Below, piece after piece: positions 38,482 through 47,246 of a stretch of DNA of 64,000 nucleotides. Position 1 is the stretch's first letter, and each line of letters begins with the position of its first letter. The position numbers and the translations under genes were made by a program. The stretch covers positions 62,001-126,000 of the forward strand of contig JADKBS010000022.1 in assembly GCA_016714985.1 (NCBI GenBank), written 5' to 3'. Source of the DNA: Saprospiraceae bacterium (lineage in GTDB: Bacteria; Bacteroidota; Bacteroidia; Chitinophagales; Saprospiraceae). Below the pieces are notes generated by a model. The model saw only the letters and a list, made by a program, of their open reading frames with translations, did no database searches and was not told the DNA's origin.

Positions 38482-39324
38482 CTATTCCAATTTCAAGGAA
38501 ACAGCTGAAAACGCATTGGGCAACTGGCTGTCAATTTTCGCCCAAATATCCGCCTCCGAGTCGTTCTTGAAGTCAATGCCTTGGAACAAGGTCATATAGT
38601 CGAGCCGCAGTGTGACCTTCACCTTAAAACCCTTGTCAACAAAAACAGTTTGCCCGAAAGGCAGTGATATTTGTCTTTCTTGGGTAAAAACAAGGTCAAT
38701 GGGCGTTGTATCGGGCAGTGTGTCCCTGCGGAGGATGAGGTGGACGGGCATGATACCCGCCATTTCATTGTAGCTCAAGCTATCGTTCTCCACGGCCAAA
38801 GCAGTGGTTTTCAATGTATCCACCCATACTTGCCGAATGGTCGGCGAGAGACCAAGCGTGAACTTTACCCCCGTGAACTCACCACTGGAATTGAAGGTGC
38901 CGAGCTTTGCCGCTTGGAAAATGTCCCGGTCGTGCTTTGAGTAGTTGTTCTCCACATAAATGGAATCGCCTCCCAGCAAGGGCAGCCAAACCGAATCGAG
39001 CACGCCCAATTCCTCGCCATTTGCCCTGACCAATTTCAAATCAGAAACAAAAAAACGCCCCCGGTCTATATAAAACAGGTGGTTGGTGTCCATTGGGGAG
39101 GGGTACCGGGTGCCATATCTCATGGCAAAACTGGTATCCGGCATGGTAGCCAGGGTCACGAAATGCTGAAAAAGCACGGAAAGGCTGGGGTACATGCAGC
39201 AATCGGGGCAGGGGTCATCGGCAGAGACATCGTAGTTCGTGGCGTTGATGTCCAGACAACCTTCCTTTGGCTCGTAACAGCCAACAAGCGTCAATGAAAA
39301 GAGTACGAAAAGCCAGTAACGCAT
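38482..39324 (-). CDS. Second MbnP-like lipoprotein
   Basis: A 280-residue lipoprotein (LTLVGCYEPKEGC) resembling the MbnP family more distantly. Seen: a cysteine-rich N-terminus (CLDINATNYD, CPDCCMYP), RGRFFVSDLKLVRANGEE, TGVKFTLGLSPTIR and KGFKVKVTLRLDY. The CPDCC cluster could bind a metal. It lies upstream of the clear MbnP gene on the same strand with only MITE copy 4 between, so an ancestral three-gene unit (mbnP2-mbnP-mbnH) split by the MITE is a reasonable inference. Start at 39322-39324. Confidence 0.65.
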   Translation of the reverse strand: MRYWLFVLFSLTLVGCYEPKEGCLDINATNYDVSADDPCPDCCMYPSLSVLFQHFVTLATMPDTSFAMRYGTRYPSPMDTNHLFYIDRGRFFVSDLKLVRANGEELGVLDSVWLPLLGGDSIYVENNYSKHDRDIFQAAKLGTFNSSGEFTGVKFTLGLSPTIRQVWVDTLKTTALAVENDSLSYNEMAGIMPVHLILRRDTLPDTTPIDLVFTQERQISLPFGQTVFVDKGFKVKVTLRLDYMTLFQGIDFKNDSEADIWAKIDSQLPNAFSAVSLKLE

Positions 39325-39372
39325 TTTTTGGTGGACAATGAACAGTGTGAATGGATCGCAAAGTGCTTATCG

Positions 39373-40299
39373 TTATCCAATTTTGGCTCGCTTCGCCAAC
39401 CAGGCTTGCAGCACTGGGCGGAACCCTTGATTGATGTCCGCCTCCACGAAGTCAACCTTGTACTGCATGCACTTCAAACGCAGCTCGTCCTTGAACGCTG
39501 CCACCTGCTTCACGTAAGTCTCCTTCACCTGATTGGGTTGCAGGCGCAGTTCTTCCCCAGTTTCCATGTCTATGAAAAGGTAGGGACGGTTTTCGTATTC
39601 AAAATCAATCTCCAGGGACTTGTCAACCGTATGGAAAAGGATGACCTCGTGCTTGGCATGTTTCAAGTGTTGCAAGGCAGAATACAGCGCTTCGGAGTTT
39701 GTGGCATGTTCGAACATATCGCTGAAAATGACTACCAGCGAGCGTTTATGGATGCTGTCCGCAATTTGGTGGAGTGCCGCCGTGGCCGATGTGGTACGGT
39801 TGCGTTCATTGCGTTCCAAGGCTTGCTGCAGGTAGGTCAGCAGCAGGCGATAATGAGAGGTGCTGGCCTTGCAACGGGTATGGGTACGCACCTCGCTGTC
39901 AAAAACCGTAAGGCCAAAAGCATCCCGTTGCTTCATCAGCAGGTTCATCAAAGAGGCGGCGGCCAAGGCGGAAAAGCGCAGTTTATTGGTGTAATTGGCG
40001 CTATCCTTGGTCACTTCCGGGAAGTACATGGACGAGCTGATGTCCAGCACGATTTGGCAACGAAGGTTGGTCTCTTCCTCAAACTTCTTGGTGTACATCC
40101 GGTCGGTGCGGGCATAAACTTTCCAGTCAATATCCTTTGTGGATTCACCGGGGTTGTAAAGGCGGTGCTCCGCAAATTCCACGGAAAAACCATGGAACGG
40201 CGATTTGTGCAGACCGATGATGAAACCTTCCACTACTTGCTTTGCCAGCAGTTCAAGGTTGCCAATGTTGCGGACTTGTTGATTATCGAGAATGACCAT
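39373..40299 (-). CDS. DUF58 / von Willebrand A-like domain protein
   Basis: A 308-residue cytoplasmic DUF58 protein. The opening LLAKQVVEGFIIGLHKSP, HGFSVEFAEHRLYNPGES and KDIDWKVYARTDRMY define the family; the vWA fold follows with a MIDAS-like DISSSMYF and VVIFSDMFEH. Such proteins usually stand beside a MoxR AAA ATPase and the Bat genes; neither MoxR nor BatA/B is next to it here, although a BatE-type gene is 5.6 kb away. Start ATG at 40297-40299. Confidence 0.87.
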   Translation of the reverse strand: MVILDNQQVRNIGNLELLAKQVVEGFIIGLHKSPFHGFSVEFAEHRLYNPGESTKDIDWKVYARTDRMYTKKFEEETNLRCQIVLDISSSMYFPEVTKDSANYTNKLRFSALAAASLMNLLMKQRDAFGLTVFDSEVRTHTRCKASTSHYRLLLTYLQQALERNERNRTTSATAALHQIADSIHKRSLVVIFSDMFEHATNSEALYSALQHLKHAKHEVILFHTVDKSLEIDFEYENRPYLFIDMETGEELRLQPNQVKETYVKQVAAFKDELRLKCMQYKVDFVEADINQGFRPVLQAWLAKRAKIG

Positions 40300-40330
40300 A
40301 CGATTGCGAATTAGGTTCCCTACGGGAATG

Positions 40331-40358
40331 ACAAAGGATTGCGGATTGCGGATTGTGT
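40331..40358. repeat. GGATTGC 7-bp array
   Basis: Three units AGGATTGC / GGATTGC / GGATTGT, just upstream of the DUF58 gene's start. Similar to the AAGGATTG array at 55053-55116. Confidence 0.55.
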
Positions 40359-40404
40359 CTGCTATATGCTAAGGCCACATCATTTACCCAAGTATAATTT
40401 GACG

Positions 40405-40487
40405 CCAATCGGTTTTGTGCATTTGCCGGGCGTAGATTTTCGAAATCTTATAGATTTCGGAAATCTGGTTTGCACTAAACCTATTGG
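40405..40487. repeat. Nested palindromic intergenic element
   Basis: Outer arms CCAATCGGTTTTGTGCA and TGCACTAAACCTATTGG pair at 15 of 17 positions. An inner hairpin AGATTTTCGAAATCT / AGATTTCGGAAATCT lies at 40434-40466. It sits in the spacer before the sulfotransferase gene's end. The cruciform shape resembles REP-type elements; only one copy is in the window. Confidence 0.65.
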
Positions 40488-40568
40488 TGCGAAGTGTAAC
40501 AAACATGCTGAAAACGCCAAGCGGGGCAAAGTGTTGCGGCATTGGTTTTTCCTTTTGAAAAAAGCAGG

Positions 40569-41291
40569 TCAGGCTTTGAGTGCCACCTTGTGGAGTTCTT
40601 CATAAAACGGCTGGCAGCGCTGGCCAAGCGGCTCCAAGTGTTCGGGCAGTTCAAAATGCTTTTCTGTATAGGGTTCAAAGCCGCTGGAGCGGTGGACATT
40701 ATTGTACCAATATTTTGCCCAAATCCCATCCTCTGGCCTTGGGCCTGGCTGCCAGGTGAGCATTTTTTCATCGAAAACCAATCCAAGCCGCTCGCAGAGT
40801 TGTGTCAACACGGAACGAGGGTTCAGGAGCAATTCTCTAGCGTCCACCACTGCGTTCAACTTGTTGTTTTTCGATAGAAAATCATAGACCTCCAATTGCT
40901 TCTCCACGCCAATGTCGTGCATGGCCGGGTTGGGTATCACTTTGGAATAGGAATGGATGATTTCTCTTGGATTGCGAATGAGCATTACGTTTTGCGTCCG
41001 CAGCATGAACGACCAATCGAGGTGGATGAGGTGGTGGGTCATCTGCTTGAACAGTACCACGGGGGTTGTGTAGGCCCCCAAAATCACGTCCTGCACTACC
41101 CTATCGCCATCGTTTTCTTGGGTTGCCAGCACTTCATCCGTACCGGGATGCCCAGCTTCTGAATCGGTTTTGGAAAGATAATGGGCATACAATGGCTCAT
41201 CCACCACGGTGGCATCGAGCCGCTGTGCAAAGCTGTACATGAAAGCTGTGCTGATATTGCGGGGGGAAGACCAGACGTTGATTCTGTTCAT
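40569..41291 (-). CDS. Sulfotransferase family protein
   Basis: A 240-residue PAPS-type sulfotransferase-like protein. The N-terminal phosphate loop is WSSPRNISTAFMYSFAQR and the 3'-phosphate-binding region is MLIRNPREIIHSYSK; VVDARELLLNPRSVL and WQPGPRPEDGIWAKYWY lie further on. This subgroup (small, with the NIST motif) is often annotated simply as sulfotransferase; the acceptor is unknown. Start ATG at 41289-41291, 5 bp after the stop of the membrane protein gene upstream, so the two are probably co-transcribed. Confidence 0.78.
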   Translation of the reverse strand: MNRINVWSSPRNISTAFMYSFAQRLDATVVDEPLYAHYLSKTDSEAGHPGTDEVLATQENDGDRVVQDVILGAYTTPVVLFKQMTHHLIHLDWSFMLRTQNVMLIRNPREIIHSYSKVIPNPAMHDIGVEKQLEVYDFLSKNNKLNAVVDARELLLNPRSVLTQLCERLGLVFDEKMLTWQPGPRPEDGIWAKYWYNNVHRSSGFEPYTEKHFELPEHLEPLGQRCQPFYEELHKVALKA

Positions 41292-41296
41292 GCGAA

Positions 41297-42019
41297 TTAA
41301 AATAGAAAATCAATGCCGATTGGAGCAAGAAAGCTCAAAATCAAGGCAAGACAGGCCATGAAAAAAATAACCTTGCCAATATTGCGGCCCTTGGGGTCGT
41401 AGGTGAAGTAGCGCTTGCCATCCACATACACCGATTTGTCCATCCAGTAATACCAACCAAGCCCAATGCCCCCAACCCAAAACAAATGATTGAAGAGCAA
41501 GGAAGTCAAAATCACCGCTGTGATATAAAAAAGGCCGGTACCCAAATTGAAAGGTTTGCCCAACTCGAAGGACTTGCGGCGTTCATCTTCAATGGATTGC
41601 AACTTGTCTTGGGCAATGGGAATCCCCTGAACTTCAAGAAGGTGCTTAGCCACCGCTATATCCTCGGCATTCCATTCATCCGGTTTTTGAACCACTTCCA
41701 AGAGTTCGGCAGCTGTATATTCTTGAAAATAGTGCCCCTCAACAAATGCCTTGTCCGCTAATGCCTTGTCCGCCAACAATTGGTTGACCTTTGTAAAATC
41801 CTTGGTGCGCAGTTTAAGGATGGAATGCGGCATGAGGCCAGTTCCGGTGATGGTGTTATCCAGCAGTGTTTTAATAGGTTCAATTTTGTGGGGTACTTCA
41901 TGAGCGTCCAATAGTTCGGAAAAAGCAGTCGCTTGTTCCTGATTAAAAAAATCTCGAAAGAACTCAAATTCGCCTGTTGGCTTTGTACCCATAAATTGGT
42001 CGTCGAGGATTTCGGACAT
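41297..42019 (-). CDS. Hypothetical membrane protein with DUF2007-like N-terminus
   Basis: A 240-residue protein. Residues ~12-80 (FEFFRDFFNQEQATAFSELL, then VPHKIEPIK) resemble DUF2007-type regulatory domains; a helical linker follows. Two hydrophobic segments appear in the C-terminal third (ITAVILTSLLFNHLFWVGG; VIFFMACLALILSFLAP). The product is therefore probably an inner-membrane protein with a cytoplasmic N-terminal domain. ATG at 42017-42019 chosen, because residues upstream in frame are not conserved-looking. It lies between a VOC gene and the sulfotransferase gene, all on one strand. Function unknown. Confidence 0.6.
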   Translation of the reverse strand: MSEILDDQFMGTKPTGEFEFFRDFFNQEQATAFSELLDAHEVPHKIEPIKTLLDNTITGTGLMPHSILKLRTKDFTKVNQLLADKALADKAFVEGHYFQEYTAAELLEVVQKPDEWNAEDIAVAKHLLEVQGIPIAQDKLQSIEDERRKSFELGKPFNLGTGLFYITAVILTSLLFNHLFWVGGIGLGWYYWMDKSVYVDGKRYFTYDPKGRNIGKVIFFMACLALILSFLAPIGIDFLF

Positions 42020-42048
42020 ATCAATAGCATTTAAAACCGGACAAAATA

Positions 42049-43119
42049 TCACTTCACTCTATTCAGGCCGAGGGCCTTCAACATCCAATTTGGCAGCGGT
42101 TTGCCAGGTTCCCGTTTGCGAAGGTCGAGGTACCAGCCGATTTTTTTCAAAATAGGAATCTTGTGCGTCTCCACGAACTCGATGAGCGTACCATCGGGGT
42201 CTTCCACGTAGCTAAAACGGCCAGCAGCCTCGCCCATGTCGAAGCTGTCGGCACTGTCCACGGTGAAGGGGTGGCCTTTTGCTGCGCAAAGGTCTTTCAT
42301 ATCATTCATGCCCCAGATGTCAAAGCAAAGGTGGATATAGCCGAGGTCGCCCCAGAAGCGGTCTTTGAAAATCTTGTTGGGCTTGCGGTCAACAGGAGCA
42401 ATCAGCTCTATTTCATAATCACCCAAGAGCTTTGAGAATGCGCCTGACCGATTTTTTCCAACGTGCAGCAGCGCTCGACGAACCTTGTAGCCACCGCCCG
42501 GCAGGTCAGCCAAATCTTTGAAATTACCGACCTCATCGTAAACCACCTTATCACAACCCAACACCTCTTGGTAGAATTTTATGGACTTGTCCATGTCGGA
42601 CACCCCAATGGTGCAACCATAAACGCCGCCAATCTTGCGCTCGCCTGCGGCGAACCAACTATTGCCCTCCACTATTTCAATAAGGTTGTCGTAAGGGTCG
42701 GCGAGGTAAAAATGCTGTTGCCCGGCTGGGTTGCATGTCAATTCTCCGATGACTTCTTGGCAGTTGTTCAGCATCGTGCGGTGCATGGCGGCCACATCGT
42801 CCGACTTCACTTTCATGATATAGATGCCAGTATCCCCCACCAGCGGCTGGAAGGTGGCTGGTTGTGGCACCCGGCAGGTATATTGCCAAATTTCAAGGCC
42901 GCCCCCACCCCGCATGTTCAGCGCCAACACGGCATGGCGGCTGCGGGTTTGCCCCCCCGTATAGGGAAGCATCAGCTTTGCCTCGGCTGCCTCTTCGAAA
43001 ACGGGCACGTCGAAGCCAAGGTGTTCCCGGTACCAGCGCCATGTTTCATGGACGTTTTTGTTGCCGATACCTATTTGCTGGATACCAGCGATGAAAGGGC
43101 TTCCATTGGTCATAGTCAT
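42049..43119 (-). CDS. VOC-superfamily (glyoxalase-like) protein, two domains
   Basis: A 356-residue protein with two vicinal-oxygen-chelate modules. Domain 1 (residues ~5-130): IQQIGIGNKNVHETWRWY, LEIWQYT, FYLADPYDNLIEIVE. Domain 2 (~140-310): GCTIGVSDMDKSIKFYQE, YIHLCFDIWGMND, SYVEDPDGTLIEFVE. The H and E residues at the canonical metal positions are present in the second domain. Family members include dioxygenases, isomerases and glyoxalases; this sequence does not decide which. ATG at 43117-43119 chosen; an ATG at 43164 is possible. Confidence 0.75.
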   Translation of the reverse strand: MTMTNGSPFIAGIQQIGIGNKNVHETWRWYREHLGFDVPVFEEAAEAKLMLPYTGGQTRSRHAVLALNMRGGGGLEIWQYTCRVPQPATFQPLVGDTGIYIMKVKSDDVAAMHRTMLNNCQEVIGELTCNPAGQQHFYLADPYDNLIEIVEGNSWFAAGERKIGGVYGCTIGVSDMDKSIKFYQEVLGCDKVVYDEVGNFKDLADLPGGGYKVRRALLHVGKNRSGAFSKLLGDYEIELIAPVDRKPNKIFKDRFWGDLGYIHLCFDIWGMNDMKDLCAAKGHPFTVDSADSFDMGEAAGRFSYVEDPDGTLIEFVETHKIPILKKIGWYLDLRKREPGKPLPNWMLKALGLNRVK

Positions 43120-43266
43120 ATCAAATCTGTTTAGCTTTTCAGGGAAAGCCCGCAAAATTGACATTAATTTAGAAATTCAAGGAAATGAGTTGCGATTGGC
43201 GTCATTTATTCGATATTGCCGCCTGATTTGAACTTCAAAAAAAGATTTTTTTAAAGCCATTTTTCC

Positions 43267-44280
43267 ATGAAAATCAACGACAAATACGATCCGGGCTTCT
43301 ACCGTGCCCACGAATCCCGCTATGAAAGGATGCAATACCGTCGCTGCGGAAACAGCGGCTTGCTGCTCCCATTACTCTCGGTGGGCCTCTGGCACAACTT
43401 CGGGCATACCAATGACCTGGAAGTTGGCAGAAGCATCTTGCGCACTTCTTTCGACAACGGGATAACCCATTTCGACCTCGCCAACAACTATGGTCCGCCT
43501 TATGGCGCTGCAGAGGAGAATTTTGGCAGGCTGTACCGCCAAGACTGGAAGCCCTACCGTGACGAGCTAATCCTCTCCACCAAAGCTGGGTGGGACATGT
43601 GGCCCGGCCCTTACGGCACGCTCGGTTCCCGTAAATACCTAATCGCCAGTCTCGACCAGAGCTTGAAGCGCATGGGTGTTGAGTACGTGGACATTTTCTA
43701 CCACCACCGACCCGACCCCGATACGCCATTGGAGGAGACCATGGCTGCGCTCGACCATATCGTTCGGCAGGGCAAAGCGCTCTACGTGGGCATTTCGCAA
43801 TACAAACCAGCCGAAACGGAAAGGGCAGCCAACATCCTGCGAAGCCTTGGTACACCGCTGCTTATTCACCAGCCCCGATACAGCATGTTCGACCGCTGGG
43901 TAGAAGGCGGCCTTTTGGATGTTTTGGAAAAAGAGGGGGTTGGGGCCATCGCTTTTAGTCCATTGGAACAGGGCATCCTCACTGACAAATACTTGAAGGG
44001 CCTTCCCAAGAACTCTCGCCTCTTAAAGGATGGTCGTTATTTGAAAAAGGAAACGCTTACGCCCGAACTACTTGAAAAAGTTCGGAATTTGAATGAAGTT
44101 GCGAAGCAAAGAGGCCAGACACTGGCGCAGATGGCTATTGCTTGGTTGCTGAAAGACCCTCGCATTACGACCGTCTTGGTAGGTGCCAGCAGTCCTAAAC
44201 AGATGCTGGACAATATCGGGACTTTGAAAAACCTGCATTTCAGTCAAGCTGAATTGAAGGAGATTGCAAAGTGGATTTGA
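43267..44280 (+). CDS. Aldo/keto reductase, YghZ/Kvbeta-like
   Basis: A 337-residue NADPH-dependent TIM-barrel reductase. The catalytic tetrad is visible: D70 and Y75 (HFDLANNYGPPYG), K106 (STKAGWDMWPGPYG) and H147 (IFYHHRPD). GSRKYLIASLDQSLKR and the cofactor region LVGASSPKQMLDN also fit. The closest match in general knowledge is the L-glyceraldehyde-3-phosphate reductase (YghZ/Gpr) group, which clears methylglyoxal precursors. It is divergent from the VOC gene (147 bp apart). Substrate not proven. Confidence 0.87.
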   Translation: MKINDKYDPGFYRAHESRYERMQYRRCGNSGLLLPLLSVGLWHNFGHTNDLEVGRSILRTSFDNGITHFDLANNYGPPYGAAEENFGRLYRQDWKPYRDELILSTKAGWDMWPGPYGTLGSRKYLIASLDQSLKRMGVEYVDIFYHHRPDPDTPLEETMAALDHIVRQGKALYVGISQYKPAETERAANILRSLGTPLLIHQPRYSMFDRWVEGGLLDVLEKEGVGAIAFSPLEQGILTDKYLKGLPKNSRLLKDGRYLKKETLTPELLEKVRNLNEVAKQRGQTLAQMAIAWLLKDPRITTVLVGASSPKQMLDNIGTLKNLHFSQAELKEIAKWI

Positions 44281-44285
44281 TGATG

Positions 44286-44313
44286 GATTCGTGGTTCGTG
44301 GTTCGTGATTCGC
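44286..44313. repeat. GTGGTTCG/GTGATTCG array
   Basis: GATTCGTGGTTCGTGG followed by TTCGTGATTCGC: four 7-bp units. Same family as 598-643. It begins 6 bp after the aldo/keto reductase stop and lies in the leader of the LytTR regulator. Confidence 0.7.
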
Positions 44314-44353
44314 TTGTCCTTCGGGGTGATTGTGGTATAGAAAAATCATACGC

Positions 44354-45076
44354 ATGAAACTCAATTGTATAGCCGTTGATGATGAAAACCTTGCCCGAAA
44401 ATTGTTGGAGGAGAATATCCAACAATTGCCTTTTTTGGAACTGGTGGCTACCTGCAAAAACCCGTTCGAGGCAATTGAAGTACTGCAAAGGGAGCCAATA
44501 GACCTGATGTTCCTTGACATCCAGATGCCGGGGATGCTGGGCACCAAGTTCCTTTCGAGCCTGCGGGAAAAACCGCTGGTGATTTTCGTGACAGCCTATT
44601 CCAATTACGCTGTCGAAAGTTACGACTTGGAAGTAGTGGACTACTTGCTCAAGCCAGTGAGCCTGGAGCGGTTCACCAAGGCCAGTCTGAAGGCTTTGGA
44701 TGTTTTTCAAAAGCGGCAGACAGGACCTGTTCATGTGGTGCAGCAAACGGCTGCCCCAAACCATTTTTTCATCAATGTAGAGTACTCCTTGGTTAAAATC
44801 ATGGTGGACGAAATCACCCATATAGAGGGGATGAAGGATTATGTGAAGATATTCACGACCACGGCAAAGCGCCCGATTTTAACCAAGTCAACCTTGAAGG
44901 GCATTGAAGAGAAACTGCCTGAAAATAAGTTCCTGCGTGTTCATAAGTCTTTCATTATCAATGTGGAAAAGGTGAGATCAATCCGCAACCACCAAATCAC
45001 TATTGGCGAGCATGAAATACCCGTCAGCGAAGCGAACATGGAGGAACTCATGAAGTTGCTGAACTACCAGAAATAA
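44354..45076 (+). CDS. LytTR-family response regulator
   Basis: A 240-residue two-component regulator. The receiver domain has the acidic pocket CIAVDDE, the phospho-acceptor D55 in MFLDIQMPG, T80 in VTAY and K100 in YLLKP. The LytTR DNA-binding domain spans ~135-235: FFINVEYSLVKIMVDEI, HIEGMKDYVKIFT, LRVHKSFIINV. A LytS-type kinase gene lies 2.2 kb downstream on the other strand (47247-48265) and is a likely but unproven partner. Start ATG at 44354 in CGCATGAAA. Confidence 0.92.
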   Translation: MKLNCIAVDDENLARKLLEENIQQLPFLELVATCKNPFEAIEVLQREPIDLMFLDIQMPGMLGTKFLSSLREKPLVIFVTAYSNYAVESYDLEVVDYLLKPVSLERFTKASLKALDVFQKRQTGPVHVVQQTAAPNHFFINVEYSLVKIMVDEITHIEGMKDYVKIFTTTAKRPILTKSTLKGIEEKLPENKFLRVHKSFIINVEKVRSIRNHQITIGEHEIPVSEANMEELMKLLNYQK

Positions 45077-45152
45077 GCAGGTTCGAGTTGCCTGTTTCCC
45101 CGCCCCTCAGCACGTTGGTCAATCCTCATTATCGAAATCAAAATGGTCGAAA

Positions 45153-45917
45153 ATGTCAGAAAAAACAGCAAGGAATAGCCAAATGACAGAAACATCCGCC
45201 AAGGCATCGAAATTCTTTAGGCTGAGCAATATCATCTTGATGAACCTCATCCCATTGTTTGGGGTGCTTTACCTCGGTTGGGATGCCCGTGCACTCATTT
45301 TGGCGTATTTCCTCGAAACTATCATTGTGGTTTTGTTCCATGCCATTCGGTTATGGTACGTGCATTGGCGGTGGGGGAACCTGCCCGAAACGGAAGCCCG
45401 AAGGTTGCAGTACAAGCCAACTAACGGGGCCGCTCAAATGCCAGGTAGTTTCATGCCCATTTTTTTACTGCTTTTCTGTGGGATTTTCATTTTTGTTCAG
45501 TCCTTCATTTTGGGCGGCTTTGCCGAAAAATCCTTCCCAAACGGCATTTTTCAGGCAATGTACGAGGCGGCCATTGGCAGCTTGGCATGGGTGCTCATTT
45601 CATTTAGTATGTGGCAGTTGGTCGTCTTCACGAGGGAAATCATCACCAATAAATACGAAGGCTGGCCTGCAGAAGAGCTGGTGCTTCAACCTTTCAAACG
45701 GATAATGGTGCAGCAGTTGACCGTCATTTTGGGTGGTTTCGTCATCATGTTTGGTGGTGGAATGGCTTATCTTGTTGTATTGGTCATGGTCAATATTGCC
45801 ATTGACATATTTGGGTTCTTTATTGACAATGCCGAGCTAAAATTGGCGATGACCAAGGGCGACCCTGAAAAAGAAAAACAATATGAGGAAATGAAAAAGC
45901 TGATGAAAGAAGACTAA
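45153..45917 (+). CDS. DUF6498-type integral membrane protein
   Basis: A 254-residue protein with about five or six transmembrane segments. The segment LIPLFGVLYLGWDARALILA followed by FLETIIVVLFHAIR is the DUF6498 signature. Later helices: FMPIFLLLFCGIFIFVQSF, LAWVLISFSMWQLVVF and ILGGFVIMFGGGMAYLVV. The C-terminus is charged and cytoplasmic-looking. No function is known for the family. Its stop overlaps the convergent BatE-like gene by 4 bp. Confidence 0.7.
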   Translation: MSEKTARNSQMTETSAKASKFFRLSNIILMNLIPLFGVLYLGWDARALILAYFLETIIVVLFHAIRLWYVHWRWGNLPETEARRLQYKPTNGAAQMPGSFMPIFLLLFCGIFIFVQSFILGGFAEKSFPNGIFQAMYEAAIGSLAWVLISFSMWQLVVFTREIITNKYEGWPAEELVLQPFKRIMVQQLTVILGGFVIMFGGGMAYLVVLVMVNIAIDIFGFFIDNAELKLAMTKGDPEKEKQYEEMKKLMKED

Positions 45918-46672
45918 ATGCGCTCCAAGGCGCTTTCAGGAATCCAGCCAATTTCGCCATTTTCCAAACTAACTTGCCACCAGCCTTCCAGTTCGGCAAG
46001 TTGCCTTAGCTTGGTGCCTTCGGCAATGGTCTCTACTTCTTGGGAGCCTTCATTCGGGCCAGTGCGAAGAATAGCCGTTTTTTGAATCAAGATTGCTTGG
46101 GCAGTATTACCTTCATACATCTTCCGACTCATGCTTAATGCAAAAGGCAAAATGCTGATAATCAACAGGGTAACGCCAGCAATCAGTCCCCACTTCTTAT
46201 GTTCCCTTGTCTTTCCCATTGCCCAAACTGCAAGTCCCACGAAACCAGTCCACCAAAACAGCATGGCAATGATGCCCATACTGTTTGCACCAAGCGCCAT
46301 TCTTGCAAACCTCCACCATTCGGTCATAAAGAATGCTGGAAGTGGCTCAATATCAGCGTTTATTTTCGAGCGAAGAAAAGCCAGGTTCTTAGTTGCTTGC
46401 TCATGATTGCCATCGAGCACCAATGCCCGTTCGAAGTGCAGCACTGCCTGCCCCACGCTACCTTGCCGATACCAAGCATTTCCTAAGTTGTACTCCAGGT
46501 CGGCAGATTTGTAGCCCTGATTGATCAATTCCTCGTAAGTGGCAATGGCTTTATCATAGGCTTTTTCTTTGTAGGCTTTATTGCCTTCGGCAAAAAGGGT
46601 TTCCGCTTCGCCTGCCAGCAAGTAGTCCAATTGGAACGATAAGAGAAATAAAAGAGCAAACGCTTGTTTCAT
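45914..46672 (-). CDS. BatE-like protein: TPR, membrane segments, SH3
   Basis: A 252-residue protein. A signal peptide (FALLFLLSFQLDYLLAG) precedes about two TPR repeats (LFAEGNKAYKEKAYDKAI, LEYNLGNAWYRQGSVGQAV). Two hydrophobic segments follow (MGIIAMLFWWTGFVGLAVW; LIAGVTLLIISILPFAL). The C-terminal ~65 residues form a bacterial SH3 domain (TAILRTGPNEGSQEV, WWQVSLENGEIGWI). This order is that of BatE in the Bacteroides aerotolerance operon; BatA-D are absent here. ATG at 46670-46672 (MKQAF) or two codons upstream. Confidence 0.78.
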   Translation of the reverse strand: MKQAFALLFLLSFQLDYLLAGEAETLFAEGNKAYKEKAYDKAIATYEELINQGYKSADLEYNLGNAWYRQGSVGQAVLHFERALVLDGNHEQATKNLAFLRSKINADIEPLPAFFMTEWWRFARMALGANSMGIIAMLFWWTGFVGLAVWAMGKTREHKKWGLIAGVTLLIISILPFALSMSRKMYEGNTAQAILIQKTAILRTGPNEGSQEVETIAEGTKLRQLAELEGWWQVSLENGEIGWIPESALERI

Positions 46673-46730
46673 CACCATAGAAAAACTTGTTAAGCTAATG
46701 TGCTTTTTTGCCCGATATATATGGGAGGAT

Positions 46731-46760
46731 TATCACCTTGATCACGAATCACAAATCACC
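46731..46760. repeat. ATCACGA-type array
   Basis: TATCACC, ATCACGA, ATCACAA, ATCACC: inverse complement of the GTGATTCG family. It fills the gap between the BatE-like gene and rpiB and runs over the rpiB stop codon. Confidence 0.6.
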
Positions 46761-47205
46761 TAAACCGCTCATTTTCAATCCTTTCCAAATACTCCATACA
46801 AACAATATCATCCGGTTCTTCGCTGGGGGCGGTAGTGAGCCAAGCCTCCAGAATTTCCCTGGCCACCTGCTCGGAAGTGCTGCGCAGGCTCATGGCCAGT
46901 ATGTTGGCATCGTTCCATTTTCTGGCACCGGCAGCGGTCTCGGCATCGTTGCACAGTGCCGCCCTTACTCCCTTGACCTTGTTGGCTGCCAGGCTGATGC
47001 CAGTGCCCGTCCAACAGAAGAGGACGCCCATTTCGAAATCGCCGCTGGCCACTCCTTGTGCTACCTCCACTGCCACTTTGGGCCAGGGTACTGATTTCAG
47101 GTTGAATGCACCAAACAAGACCGGGGCATGTCCCATCTTGCGAAGCTCCTCCGCCACCACTTTTGGCACGTGGCCTTCCATGTCAGTTCCGAGTGCGATT
47201 TTCAT
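46756..47205 (-). CDS. RpiB/LacA/LacB-family sugar-phosphate isomerase
   Basis: A 149-residue isomerase of the RpiB family, probably ribose-5-phosphate isomerase B (ribose-5-P to ribulose-5-P). Motifs: IALGTDMEGH near the N-terminus, the catalytic cysteine region LFCWTGTGISLAANK, GVRAALCNDAETAAGARKWN and NILAMSLRS. The usual DHAG at the N-terminus is replaced by DMEGH, and the C-G-TG-G motif reads CWTGTG, so it belongs to a divergent subgroup whose exact sugar is uncertain. Start ATG at 47203-47205. Confidence 0.82.
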   Translation of the reverse strand: MKIALGTDMEGHVPKVVAEELRKMGHAPVLFGAFNLKSVPWPKVAVEVAQGVASGDFEMGVLFCWTGTGISLAANKVKGVRAALCNDAETAAGARKWNDANILAMSLRSTSEQVAREILEAWLTTAPSEEPDDIVCMEYLERIENERFR

Positions 47206-47246
47206 GAAGTTGGGTTGTGACTAATTGGTAACGATCAAGCCTAAGT

